Source of the DNA: Sphingobacterium sp. PCS056
GTDB lineage: Bacteria; Bacteroidota; Bacteroidia; Sphingobacteriales; Sphingobacteriaceae
Assembly (NCBI RefSeq): GCF_023273895.1
Contig: NZ_CP096883.1
Coordinates: 3,720,001 to 3,784,000 of the forward strand
DNA length: 64,000 bases
Direction: 5' to 3'
Of the stretch, positions 1 to 7,606 are shown piece after piece. Below the pieces are notes generated by a model. That model worked only from the letters and a program-made list of their open reading frames with translations, was not told the origin of the DNA and did not search any database. The stretch's first letter is position 1, and each line of letters starts with the position of its first letter. The position numbers and the translations under genes are program-made.

Positions 1-96
1 ATGAAGAAAGAGAATGCAAAGCTATCCAAACCTCACCAGGGGTTTTTCAATCAGTTCAAGATGGAGACTATCCAGGTCTTTAGGATGCTTAACTGA
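1..96 (+). CDS. 3' end of an unidentified gene (partial)
   Basis: An open frame runs from the first base of the window to a TGA at 94-96 and gives about 31 residues ending in VFRMLN. An ATG happens to be the first codon, but the frame may continue upstream of the window, so this is best read as the tail of a longer gene. A bidirectional terminator follows 10 bp later and would end it. I do not recognise the family from so short a stretch. Confidence 0.35.
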   Translation: MKKENAKLSKPHQGFFNQFKMETIQVFRMLN

Positions 97-106
97 TTAA
101 ATTGAA

Positions 107-145
107 AATAGCCTTTACCGGATAAACCTGGTAAAGGCTATTTTT
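107..145. terminator. bidirectional rho-independent terminator
   Basis: A perfect 13-bp stem (107-119 with 130-142) around a 10-base loop is followed by a T-run on the plus strand and preceded by A-residues that become a T-run on the minus strand. It sits between the plus-strand gene ending at 96 and the minus-strand operon ending at 147, so it can serve both. Confidence 0.85.
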
Positions 146-146
146 A

Positions 147-1457
147 TTAACTTTTTTCGATAACCAATCGTTCATGCTCCGCAATTTTTAAGGAAAGCTG
201 AAGACCATAGGGCAAAAGCACGATATTTAAGTCTTCAATTGAATTTGTTTCATAACAAAATTCAATATCAAATCTTTTTAGAAATCCAGTCTGATCCACA
301 ATGGGCCATTTTGCGTATCTAAATATAACGGCTTCTAAAGTAGTGCGAAAGCTGCTCATATCACAATTTTTGTTAGAAACACAGTTACCGTTTACTTTAA
401 ATTCACTTAATCTGGATTTGGAGTCGACTACATAACTTTCTAGATCATTATTGATTTTTTCTAGTACCAGACAACTGTCCCTTGCTACGATTACTTTTGC
501 AGTAAATTCAGGCACTGCAATTTTCAGATCCTGTTGCATCTTTTCAAAAATATGATCATCTGCTGATACGATTTCATAGCAAAATGTTCTCTTTTCTATG
601 ATGGGCATTGCCGCCATTCCCGACACATTAAATCGTCTTACTAAAGTATCATTAGAAAGAATATCGACAGCTCCATCATTAATAAATGTCCTCATCTTGC
701 CGTAGGCCATCTTATACAGTTTTACAATATTGATATTCGTATTGGTGATACGTTTAATATTGCCCAAAGAATCCCATTCTAGAGATGTACCTCCACTATA
801 GCCCAGTTCTGGAATAAATTTAGTGAATATGGAATAATTAACCACTTTTCCCTTCTGTTCCCTTTGCTGGGGATTATTTAGAAATTGAATCAGCGGAGTT
901 TTATCTCTGTCATAATCTGCTTTGATCATATCGATCTTTGTTTGGGTAGTTACCTTTTGTCCTACTAGCGCTTTTTTGACCTGCTCCCTCTCGACAGACT
1001 CCGTAATCGCTATAACAGAGCCATTCTTGATCCATACATAGTGAGGTATCGTATTGTGCGGAAAAAGATTTCTCAATAATGTATCACCAAATACTTTAGG
1101 CAGGTTAGGAACAGGAGAACCATTTTTTATCCTGCCTTTAAAAAAAGTCTGCACCTCTTTTTCACCTTGGTAAGTCACTAACATCACTTTCAATTGATCT
1201 TTAAATTCTTGTTGTATACTATCCATTTTAGGTAAAGCGTATAAGCATGGAGCACACCAAGTAGCCCAAAAATCCAATATCAACAATTGATCTTGGCTCA
1301 TTTGATGTAAGGATGCCGAACTATAGTTGGCATCTGTTATACCTTTAATCACCACATCGGGAACTTGCTCTCCAACAGCGATATTCACCAACTGCTTTTG
1401 CGCCATCAAACCGTGACTAAAAAGCAGTACAAAAAGTGCACATAATAAATTTTTCAT
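147..1457 (-). CDS. TlpA-type thioredoxin with C-terminal DUF3738-like domain
   Basis: A 436-aa exported protein. Residues 1-19 form a signal peptide ending before QKQ. Residues about 28-160 are a thioredoxin fold of the TlpA/ResA type with the redox motif WCAPC at 67-71, so it probably reduces or resolves disulfides in the periplasm. The C-terminal third contains a 'PIVDQTGFLKRFD' stretch followed by 'LLPYGLQLSL', which resembles the DUF3738/TIGR03435 signature (P-V-D-x-T-G-L ... G-L-x-L). It is the last gene of the susC-susD operon, 10 bp after susD. TlpA proteins are common SusCD neighbours in Sphingobacteriaceae. The thioredoxin call is firm; the DUF3738 call rests on motif shape. Confidence 0.85.
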   Translation of the reverse strand: MKNLLCALFVLLFSHGLMAQKQLVNIAVGEQVPDVVIKGITDANYSSASLHQMSQDQLLILDFWATWCAPCLYALPKMDSIQQEFKDQLKVMLVTYQGEKEVQTFFKGRIKNGSPVPNLPKVFGDTLLRNLFPHNTIPHYVWIKNGSVIAITESVEREQVKKALVGQKVTTQTKIDMIKADYDRDKTPLIQFLNNPQQREQKGKVVNYSIFTKFIPELGYSGGTSLEWDSLGNIKRITNTNINIVKLYKMAYGKMRTFINDGAVDILSNDTLVRRFNVSGMAAMPIIEKRTFCYEIVSADDHIFEKMQQDLKIAVPEFTAKVIVARDSCLVLEKINNDLESYVVDSKSRLSEFKVNGNCVSNKNCDMSSFRTTLEAVIFRYAKWPIVDQTGFLKRFDIEFCYETNSIEDLNIVLLPYGLQLSLKIAEHERLVIEKS

Positions 1458-1467
1458 AATTTTATTT

Positions 1468-2829
1468 CTAACGAATATTTTGCTCTATACCAGAAATTTC
1501 GATCTCTGTTTGGGGTATTTCAAAAACGTATCGATTACTATTTGCTGGCAATAGAAAAGTTTCATTCAAATAGGTTCTTGTGAGATCTATTTGCGTAGCA
1601 GTCTCTAAATTTTGACGTTTCAGATCAGACCAGCGTGTACCTCTACCAACTAATTCTTTATGTCTTTCATTCAAGATCAATGACAGTGCCTCTTGATCAT
1701 CATGAGGTGTAAACGTTGGTAGTAGTCCATTTTTGTACCTTTTCTTTAGTAAGACTTCTAAAACCTCAATCCCTTCTTTCCACCTATTCGTTCTCATCAG
1801 GCTCTCTGCTTTCACCAGATATAACTCATCTATAGCCAGGCCCGTAAAGTGATAGAGAGAATTTCCAGAATACGTACCTATATAAAGTTTATTTCGATCA
1901 AAAAGAGCCTTTACCCGCAGATCGTTCTCACGGTAGCTAGATAATAAATCATCAGCCACTTGCACTCCAGCCACTGATACCAATGATAAGCCCGCATTGG
2001 TAAAGAATATAATCTCTGGATTTGTATGATAATTAAACATAGAAAAAGGAAATGCAGCAGAAAAATTAAGATCATTATAATCCAGTACATGATGATCAAT
2101 ATCCAATGCCTTATTGACCTCTACCAGTGCCAGATCATGTTGATGCTGATTCTGATAAATCCGCGCGAGTAAAGCATGTGCCGCTTGCTTGGACGGTCTG
2201 GTCTTTATATCTGTTTTTAGTGGCAATTCACTTATTGCCCTTGTTAGATCATTTATTATAAAATCGTAGCATTCCGTTAATGTTGCTCTCTGAATCAATT
2301 TTGGATATTTGCTATCCGCAATAATGGGTACTCCCAACTGATCTGATCCATTGTTAAATCCTGGAGCAAAGTCCTGCAATAGTTGATAATGCGCCCAGGC
2401 CCTATAAAAAAGTGCGCTGCTATACAATCGTTGCCAAAGTGATCGGTCATTGCCATAATTGTTCATGGCGTCTAAAGTCTCCATGGCGACGTTGACGTAC
2501 ATGATTTGCTGATAAGGTAAATCCCAAGGCGAGGTGTTTTTCCCTGTAGGATCAATTATTCTATTCCACAGATACAGATTACGCTGTAATTCTGATACCG
2601 ATTTAAGTTTGTTTTCCGTGAATGTCAGATCACCATCCGAAATCAACCGGAAGTAATCGGTACGATTCAGCACCTCGGCATTGTCCAATAATGCGTTAAC
2701 ATCTTGAAGTGTCTCTACCACAACTTGCTGTTTCTGTGGCTTGACATCTAAAAACTCCTTGCTGCATGCGGTCCATGTCAGGACAAGGGAGAGACTGATG
2801 ATATAAGTATTTCTATGACTCTTTCTCAT
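1468..2829 (-). CDS. SusD/RagB-family outer-membrane lipoprotein
   Basis: A 453-aa protein with a lipoprotein signal peptide whose Cys is residue 22 (WTACSKEFLD). The mature start EFLDVKPQKQ is typical of SusD-family proteins. The middle carries the helical TPR-like repeats of the family, with 'ALFYRAWAHYQLLQDFAPGF' and 'HALLARIYQNQ' segments, and the end has 'LNERHKELVGRGTRWSDLKR', another SusD hallmark. SusD proteins sit on the cell surface as the lid of a SusC transporter and bind the substrate. The gene starts 23 bp after the susC stop. Its substrate cannot be told from sequence; no glycosidase lies in the operon, so a peptide or other non-glycan ligand is possible. Confidence 0.93.
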   Translation of the reverse strand: MRKSHRNTYIISLSLVLTWTACSKEFLDVKPQKQQVVVETLQDVNALLDNAEVLNRTDYFRLISDGDLTFTENKLKSVSELQRNLYLWNRIIDPTGKNTSPWDLPYQQIMYVNVAMETLDAMNNYGNDRSLWQRLYSSALFYRAWAHYQLLQDFAPGFNNGSDQLGVPIIADSKYPKLIQRATLTECYDFIINDLTRAISELPLKTDIKTRPSKQAAHALLARIYQNQHQHDLALVEVNKALDIDHHVLDYNDLNFSAAFPFSMFNYHTNPEIIFFTNAGLSLVSVAGVQVADDLLSSYRENDLRVKALFDRNKLYIGTYSGNSLYHFTGLAIDELYLVKAESLMRTNRWKEGIEVLEVLLKKRYKNGLLPTFTPHDDQEALSLILNERHKELVGRGTRWSDLKRQNLETATQIDLTRTYLNETFLLPANSNRYVFEIPQTEIEISGIEQNIR

Positions 2830-2852
2830 GATAGTTATATTTAAAAAAACGA

Positions 2853-5800
2853 TTAAAGGATGATACTAGCGCCCAGACTGAAAGTTCGAATAGGAAGATA
2901 TTCAACATGTCCGTAATCTGGATCGTATGAGGTATTAGCCTTCTTCCAGATCAATCCTAGGTTATTAGCGTAAACATAAAGACTGCATCGACTGATCTTC
3001 TTCATATTCCAACGATGCAGCGGAAGACTATACGCTATGCGCACATCCTGTAAACGAACATGATCAGCCCTTAAAATTCGAGCTGATGAGTATGTGTATA
3101 TTTGGGCACGTGGAGTATTAATTACCTCTTGAAAAGACGGAATGTCGGTGAACTTCTCATCGCCAGTTTTTTGCCATCTTCGATCATAATCACCATGTGT
3201 CGTGACGCCATTAAGTAAATCATAATAGCTCAACGTCTCCTTTTTAAAATAATAACCACCCCTATAACTCATGTTAAAAGAAAAAGCCAGTTGTTTCCAT
3301 TCTATGGTATTTCGAAAAGAGGCATAACGTGTTGGCCTCACTGGTCCATGATAAATGAGCGCATCCATGTTCACCGCTTTCATGATCGCCGCATAATCTT
3401 TTGACTCTTCTCCGTTAAGATAACCTATAGGATCTCCATTTTCCGGATCCAATCCACCCCAAGGTAAGCTATACAATGCCCATAAAGGACGTCCTACTAT
3501 CGGATAAGCTGACTGGCCATCAGAAGCTCCCATGACATTTAAAGCCGATAAAGCCGGACCTTGATAACTTGTCACTTTATCTTTGACCGTATTGAACAGC
3601 AACTGATTACTCCATTTCACGCTTTTATCAATCGGTACCGTATTCAGTACCAGTTCAAATCCATGTGCATTTGTTTGCGCATAATTTCCTGTTTTTGTTT
3701 TGATACCCGCTGTACCAGGAGTTGGAATCGTACCGATCACATCATCACCATCTTTATTGTAATACTCCGCAGAACCTGAAATTCGAGATCGGAATAATGA
3801 AAAATCGAGTCCTATATTCGAAGTTGAGATTTTCTCCCAGCGCAGATCAGGATTTCTTGGCGTAGCAATACTAGCAAATGGCAACTGTGTCAATACATTG
3901 GCCTGATTATAATAGGCGGTCGTGTAAGCGGTCAGTGTTTTATTGATATTTCCACTTCTACCGTAGGTTGCTCTAAGGTGTAGTCTATCAATAGCTTTCA
4001 CCTTAAAAAAACGTTCATTGCTGATATTCCAACCTAAGCCGATCGAATATAGAGGGACACGTTTTTGGTTAGCATCCACTCCAAATAGATTGCTCTCATC
4101 AAAACGCAGACTTCCGGTAAAGGTATAACGACCATCGTAGGCATAAGAGAAATTGCTAAAAACAGATCGAAAACGATCAATAGTACCCGTCTCGAGATCC
4201 ATAAAAGGAATCACATTAAACGTATTATAGGCATTGAAGTAACTGGTGTAATAATCCTTATAATTGACCGCTTGGCTAATGCCTATACGCTCATCATATC
4301 CATAAGATCTTGTTTTGTTTGCATCAGCATGCTGATCACGGATTTCATAGCCCATGATCCCATTAATCTCATGCAATAATGCCACTTGAAAATTAAAATC
4401 AGCTTGCAAACGTACATTATGTGCTTGTGAACGGATGTATTCCAGATCTAAGATGCCCCCTTTTGGAATGGCATAAGCGAGTTGATTGGTCGACAAATTG
4501 CGCTGTGTAAATCGGTTGATCATATCACGGGTATAGTAACTCTCCATGCTATTCAACTGCCTATTAGCGGCGTTTCCATTCCAGTACTGATATTGACCAT
4601 GTACATGTATTCCCTTCCTGATCTGATGACGAATAGCCGCATCCATACGGAGATCGTTGCCTTTACCTGTCCTATCCTGCTGATCACGGTCTAGCAGCGG
4701 TTTATAAGACCAATCCAATAGACCATCATTGGCTACAGAGTGGAGATAGCCCAAACGGTAATCTTTGGTTACTTCCAGTGGCTGACCACTTTGGTCGGCA
4801 AGTCTAGCATAAGGATATATTTTTGAAGTTGGGATATTACGGTAACCCATATAGTGTATCTCGGTTAGTCCATTGCTTTCATTACGCTGTGCTGTAAAAG
4901 CCGCTTGTCCTGTGAGTTCCAGCTTTTTATTCAAGAAAGACCAATGATTACCTATAATACCTGTCAACCGGTTACTGTTGTTGCCGACAACCTCCGTTTG
5001 ATTACGGTCATATCCCACAGAAGCATGATAACGATTGGTTCCATTACTACCCTGTGTACGAAAAGCATACTGCTGTGTTACAGGCGCCCGATAAAAATAT
5101 TGTTCATAATCTGACCGTATGTCATATCCTTTCAACTTTTCGATCTCCGCTTCAATAGCTCCTTTTTGTTCAGGATGGTCCCGTTGACGGATAAACAGCT
5201 CAACCGCCGGATTCAAAGGTGTTCTGCTTAGCGATATTTCGAAATTATTATAAAAACCCCGATCAAACAGCATCCGCTCGATTTCTATAAAATCAGCACT
5301 CGAGATCATAGGTTGATAATGTAGATCGGGCGTATTTCCGATGGTTGTATTGACATTTATTTCCACCTGTTCACCCCCTAAGCTATTACCTTTCTTCATA
5401 TTGATTACAATAACACCATTCCCTGCCCGAGCACCCCAAATCGAAGCTGCCGCAGCATCTTTCAATACGGTCACACTCTCTATATCATTTGGATTGATGT
5501 TATTGATATCTCCTTCATACGGAAAATTATCAACGATAATCAAGGGCGATGCATCAGAAAATATGGTATTTTGCCCTCTTATGCGCATTTGGGCAGCCCC
5601 GCCTTTACCATTATTGAAGATCAAGCCCGGAGTGACATCCGCTAGTCTTTCCAATACATTGCTCCCCACCTTTCTATTAAAGAGTTTATTGTCGATCTGA
5701 ACAAAGCTCCCTGTCGCTCTTTCCTTTGGTATTTTTTGGTATCCTGTAGACACTACTTCGACCTCATCCAGCTGATTTTCAAAAGGAGTTAGTTGCACAT

Positions 5801-6311
5801 GCAATAGTGCGCCTGCGGTATAATCCAGCTCAACGGTTTTGTAACCGACAGAGGTCAATTTCACTCTACCGCTGCGTTGGGAAACAGCAACACTAAATGT
5901 ACCATCTTTGTTAGTCGAAGTCTTCACCTGATCCGCTTCAACACGCACGGATACAGCCTGTAATGGCTTCTTATCTACAGCAGAACTGACCATACCCTGC
6001 AGGGTATAACTTGGTTTGGTCTGCGCCTGGATTGCCCCTTTGCCAAAGGTCATCACGAGCAGTGCGATCATGGAAACGGAAAATTTAGATTTTAACAAAA
6101 AATCTTTGTGGCACGTCTTCAAGACATCCTGAATAGCTCCAAGCTTTTTATTTAAGAAGCATTCTAAGCGATTTGAAAGATTATTAATCCAAAACCACTC
6201 AGATGCCCGATAAAATAAATTAGATCGCTTAAAAGCGCTTATTTGAGATAAAGCATCCTTCCAGTAAGGATCAAGTATAGATGAAGCATAGATAGTGCGT
6301 TGATAGTGCAT
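2853..6311 (-). CDS. SusC/RagA-family TonB-linked outer-membrane transporter
   Basis: TonB-dependent barrel that imports the ligand held by the downstream SusD. The order is: hydrophobic export signal ending AIQAQ, carboxypeptidase-like domain ('LQGMVSSAVDKKPLQAVSV'), TonB-box-like 'DEVEVVSTGYQ', plug with 'ADVTPGLIF' and 'LKDAAAASIWGARAGNGVI', then a long barrel ending in LGASIIL. The start is uncertain. ATG 6311 gives 1152 aa but leaves about 80 residues before the signal segment and lies inside an inverted repeat. ATG 6071 puts the signal at the N terminus (1072 aa). The same frame stays open upstream to 7646 through the 11-bp repeat arrays, but a product starting there could not easily use the signal peptide. 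The upstream DUF3738-like gene and the downstream susD and tlpA-like genes run the same way. Confidence 0.9.
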   Translation of the reverse strand: MHYQRTIYASSILDPYWKDALSQISAFKRSNLFYRASEWFWINNLSNRLECFLNKKLGAIQDVLKTCHKDFLLKSKFSVSMIALLVMTFGKGAIQAQTKPSYTLQGMVSSAVDKKPLQAVSVRVEADQVKTSTNKDGTFSVAVSQRSGRVKLTSVGYKTVELDYTAGALLHVQLTPFENQLDEVEVVSTGYQKIPKERATGSFVQIDNKLFNRKVGSNVLERLADVTPGLIFNNGKGGAAQMRIRGQNTIFSDASPLIIVDNFPYEGDINNINPNDIESVTVLKDAAAASIWGARAGNGVIVINMKKGNSLGGEQVEINVNTTIGNTPDLHYQPMISSADFIEIERMLFDRGFYNNFEISLSRTPLNPAVELFIRQRDHPEQKGAIEAEIEKLKGYDIRSDYEQYFYRAPVTQQYAFRTQGSNGTNRYHASVGYDRNQTEVVGNNSNRLTGIIGNHWSFLNKKLELTGQAAFTAQRNESNGLTEIHYMGYRNIPTSKIYPYARLADQSGQPLEVTKDYRLGYLHSVANDGLLDWSYKPLLDRDQQDRTGKGNDLRMDAAIRHQIRKGIHVHGQYQYWNGNAANRQLNSMESYYTRDMINRFTQRNLSTNQLAYAIPKGGILDLEYIRSQAHNVRLQADFNFQVALLHEINGIMGYEIRDQHADANKTRSYGYDERIGISQAVNYKDYYTSYFNAYNTFNVIPFMDLETGTIDRFRSVFSNFSYAYDGRYTFTGSLRFDESNLFGVDANQKRVPLYSIGLGWNISNERFFKVKAIDRLHLRATYGRSGNINKTLTAYTTAYYNQANVLTQLPFASIATPRNPDLRWEKISTSNIGLDFSLFRSRISGSAEYYNKDGDDVIGTIPTPGTAGIKTKTGNYAQTNAHGFELVLNTVPIDKSVKWSNQLLFNTVKDKVTSYQGPALSALNVMGASDGQSAYPIVGRPLWALYSLPWGGLDPENGDPIGYLNGEESKDYAAIMKAVNMDALIYHGPVRPTRYASFRNTIEWKQLAFSFNMSYRGGYYFKKETLSYYDLLNGVTTHGDYDRRWQKTGDEKFTDIPSFQEVINTPRAQIYTYSSARILRADHVRLQDVRIAYSLPLHRWNMKKISRCSLYVYANNLGLIWKKANTSYDPDYGHVEYLPIRTFSLGASIIL

Positions 6312-6380
6312 GGATAGTGTATCAACAGGTACCGTTTTACGCACTATCCATGCTTTACCATTACTTAGCATATGCACTAC
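6277..6380. repeat. array A, core ATAG / CTAT
   Basis: ATAG cores occur at 6277 and 6288, then at 6292, 6303 and 6314, each step 11 bp. The opposite orientation follows as CTAT at 6344 and CTAC at 6377, 33 bp later. A perfect 12-bp inverted repeat (6308-6319 with 6342-6353, 22-base loop) marks the turn. The candidate susC start codon at 6311 lies inside its left arm, so folding could hide or expose that start. Confidence 0.65.
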
Positions 6381-6465
6381 GCATGCTTGGGACATGCATG
6401 AACCACCGTGTTCCCGTGCTGGTCTACGCTCCGCCTGTAGATCCTCAGCCAAGCTACTGGCTTTA

Positions 6466-6557
6466 GTAGCTCTTTGGTACCTTCGCAGTAGCTTCTCCGT
6501 ACATTCTCGGTACAGCATTGGTACACTCCCCGTGAATAACCCGTACACTAACGGTAC
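6466..6557. repeat. array B, core GTAC every 11 bp
   Basis: Four-base cores start at 6466 (GTAG), 6477, 6488 (GTAG), 6499, 6510, 6521, 6532 (GTGA), 6543 and 6554, all others GTAC. These are nine units in an unbroken 11-bp register. GTAC is self-complementary, so this block has no visible orientation switch. A 6-bp inverted repeat at 6453-6470 adjoins the first unit. Confidence 0.7.
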
Positions 6558-6632
6558 ACTCTTGGCCAATTTGAAAACTATTTTTTGCATCAAAATCGAT
6601 ATAAAAGACAAAAAGCCTATTTGGATCTGATT

Positions 6633-6791
6633 CGTACTTTGTTTTAACCTTGTTCGCACCTTGTTTTGAACTTTCCTGTCCCTGCACCGCAGTTGCAAAG
6701 TCCCTGCACCGTCCATTTCCCGGGTCAGGAACGGGAAAAAGACGGTGCAGAAGCGGTGTAATGACGGCTTTTGGTAAAACAGTGTCCGAAT
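6633..6791. repeat. array C, CG-centred cores every 11 bp around an inverted repeat
   Basis: Starting at 6633 and stepping 11 bp to 6787, a CG dinucleotide falls on 10 of 15 register positions (6633, 6655, 6688, 6710, 6721, 6732, 6743, 6754, 6765, 6787). The left side reads CTGCACCG-like and the right side CGGTGCAG-like. Two nested perfect inverted repeats share one centre near 6727: 10 bp (6704-6713 with 6741-6750) and 7 bp (6716-6722 with 6732-6738). Confidence 0.65.
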
Positions 6792-6835
6792 CTGCTTAGG
6801 ATATGGTATAGATCTGGTTGCTGCCAAAAACTGCT

Positions 6836-7016
6836 CCGAAACATCCATTTGACTATTTACTCCATTTCTTATACCTTTCTTCGACCTTTGTTCTAGCATT
6901 GTTCTACCTCCACGCAAGTCCGCTTCGAGGTGGCTTCGAGTTTTCCCCCACTCCCGTCGAAGCCACCTCGTAGCCCACTCGTAGCCCACTCGTAGCGACC
7001 TAGAAGATGGGGCGAA
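6836..7016. repeat. array D, core TTCGAG / CTCGTA every 11 bp
   Basis: Left-side units lie at 6869 (TTATAC), 6880 (TTCGAC), 6891 (TTCTAG), 6902 (TTCTAC), 6913 (weak), 6924 and 6935 (TTCGAG). Right-side units lie at 6956 (GTCGAA), 6967, 6978 and 6989 (all CTCGTA), 7000 (CTAGAA) and 7011 (GGCGAA). A perfect 14-bp inverted repeat (6926-6939 with 6957-6970) sits at the turn. The register shifts by one base across the loop. Confidence 0.65.
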
Positions 7017-7072
7017 GTTGGTCAGGAAAAAATCGGTATTTTTTCTTTTTGATATTTTTTCTTCTAGTCCGC

Positions 7073-7265
7073 TTCGAGTGTTGTTTGAGTCCGCTTCGAC
7101 ACGTGCTCGACAGTCCTTCGAGTCTTGCTCGGGTGCTGTTCGACTGCGCTTCGACTGCTGTTCGGCAACTTGCCGAACAGCAGTCGAAGAACTGCCGAAT
7201 GATTTCCGCATCAGTCCCGAACCAGTCCCAAGGTTATCCCGAACGTTTGTCGAACCTTCACCGAA
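7073..7265. repeat. array E, 18 units of TTCGRC / GYCGAA in 11-bp register
   Basis: Nine forward units start at 7073, 7084, 7095, 7106, 7117, 7128, 7139, 7150 and 7161 (mostly TTCGAC or TTCGAG). Nine reversed units start at 7172, 7183, 7194, 7205, 7216, 7227, 7238, 7249 and 7260 (GCCGAA, GTCGAA, CCCGAA; 7205 and 7227 are degenerate). All 18 share one register. The centre is a perfect 20-bp inverted repeat (7149-7168 with 7170-7189) with a single-base spacer. Confidence 0.8.
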
Positions 7266-7495
7266 GGCATATTGACTGATAAAACCTACACTAGTTGCTT
7301 GTGCAATATTATTATTTTGTGTATTTTTAAGAACAGAAAATTTAGGTAATTCCGTACCCATTCTGCTCAATAGCACACCTTCCCTTTCAGGTTTAAATAG
7401 TTTCCGGAGATAATCCCAGAACTTGACTATATATTGTATGTTTATGTTCATTATTTTAATTTTTTTGACATAAAGCTTCCCTGCTCCTTTTACTA

Positions 7496-7532
7496 CCGAG
7501 GGAGGCTTGATCATGAAGCCTTTTTCCCTCGG
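7496..7532. other. strong hairpin between the DUF3738-like gene and the susC leader
   Basis: An 8-bp outer stem (7496-7503 with 7525-7532, CCGAGGGA/TCCCTCGG) and a 5-bp inner stem (7504-7508 with 7516-7520) are separated by a four-base T bulge. In the direction of the operon (minus strand) no T-run follows, so it is not an obvious terminator. It could stabilise the mRNA, attenuate read-through or mark a processing site. Confidence 0.5.
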
Positions 7533-7606
7533 CAGCATCTGGAGTTCACAGGTAGAAACTCTTTTTAATACTTTTCTAATGTTAATTCTTGCTTTTCTCT
7601 TATCAC

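Larger units (their letters stand above)
6277..7265. repeat. susC leader: five blocks of 11-bp-phased motif arrays
   Basis: Five consecutive blocks each carry one short core motif repeated with an exact 11-bp step, and each block has a different core: ATAG/CTAT, GTAC, a CG-centred CTGCACCG/CGGTGCAG type, TTCGAG/CTCGTA, and TTCGRC/GYCGAA. In four blocks the motif changes orientation about halfway, at a good inverted repeat; GTAC is its own complement. The region lies between the DUF3738-like gene and susC and should be in the operon transcript. I know of no named element with this design. Confidence 0.8.
6312..7451 (-). other. open frame continuing upstream of susC through the arrays
   Basis: The susC frame has no stop from 6311 back to beyond 7451, where an ATG begins a plausible N terminus (MNINIQYIVKFWDYL); the frame even reaches 7646, overlapping the preceding gene. 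Three 11-base units make 33 bases, so the arrays translate into loose 11-residue repeats such as 'VEADSNNTRSG' and 'PEQDSKDCRAR', rich in Arg, Lys, Ser and Glu. Either the leader encodes a real basic repeat protein or N-terminal extension, or the repeat cores simply exclude stop codons. I see no family match. I do not annotate it as part of mature SusC because the export signal lies far downstream. Confidence 0.4.

Noticed and set aside
6277..7265. CRISPR array
   Set aside because: Units are 6-base cores at 11-bp steps with inverted halves; CRISPR repeats are longer (about 23-47 bp) in one direction with spacers of similar length, and no cas gene is present.
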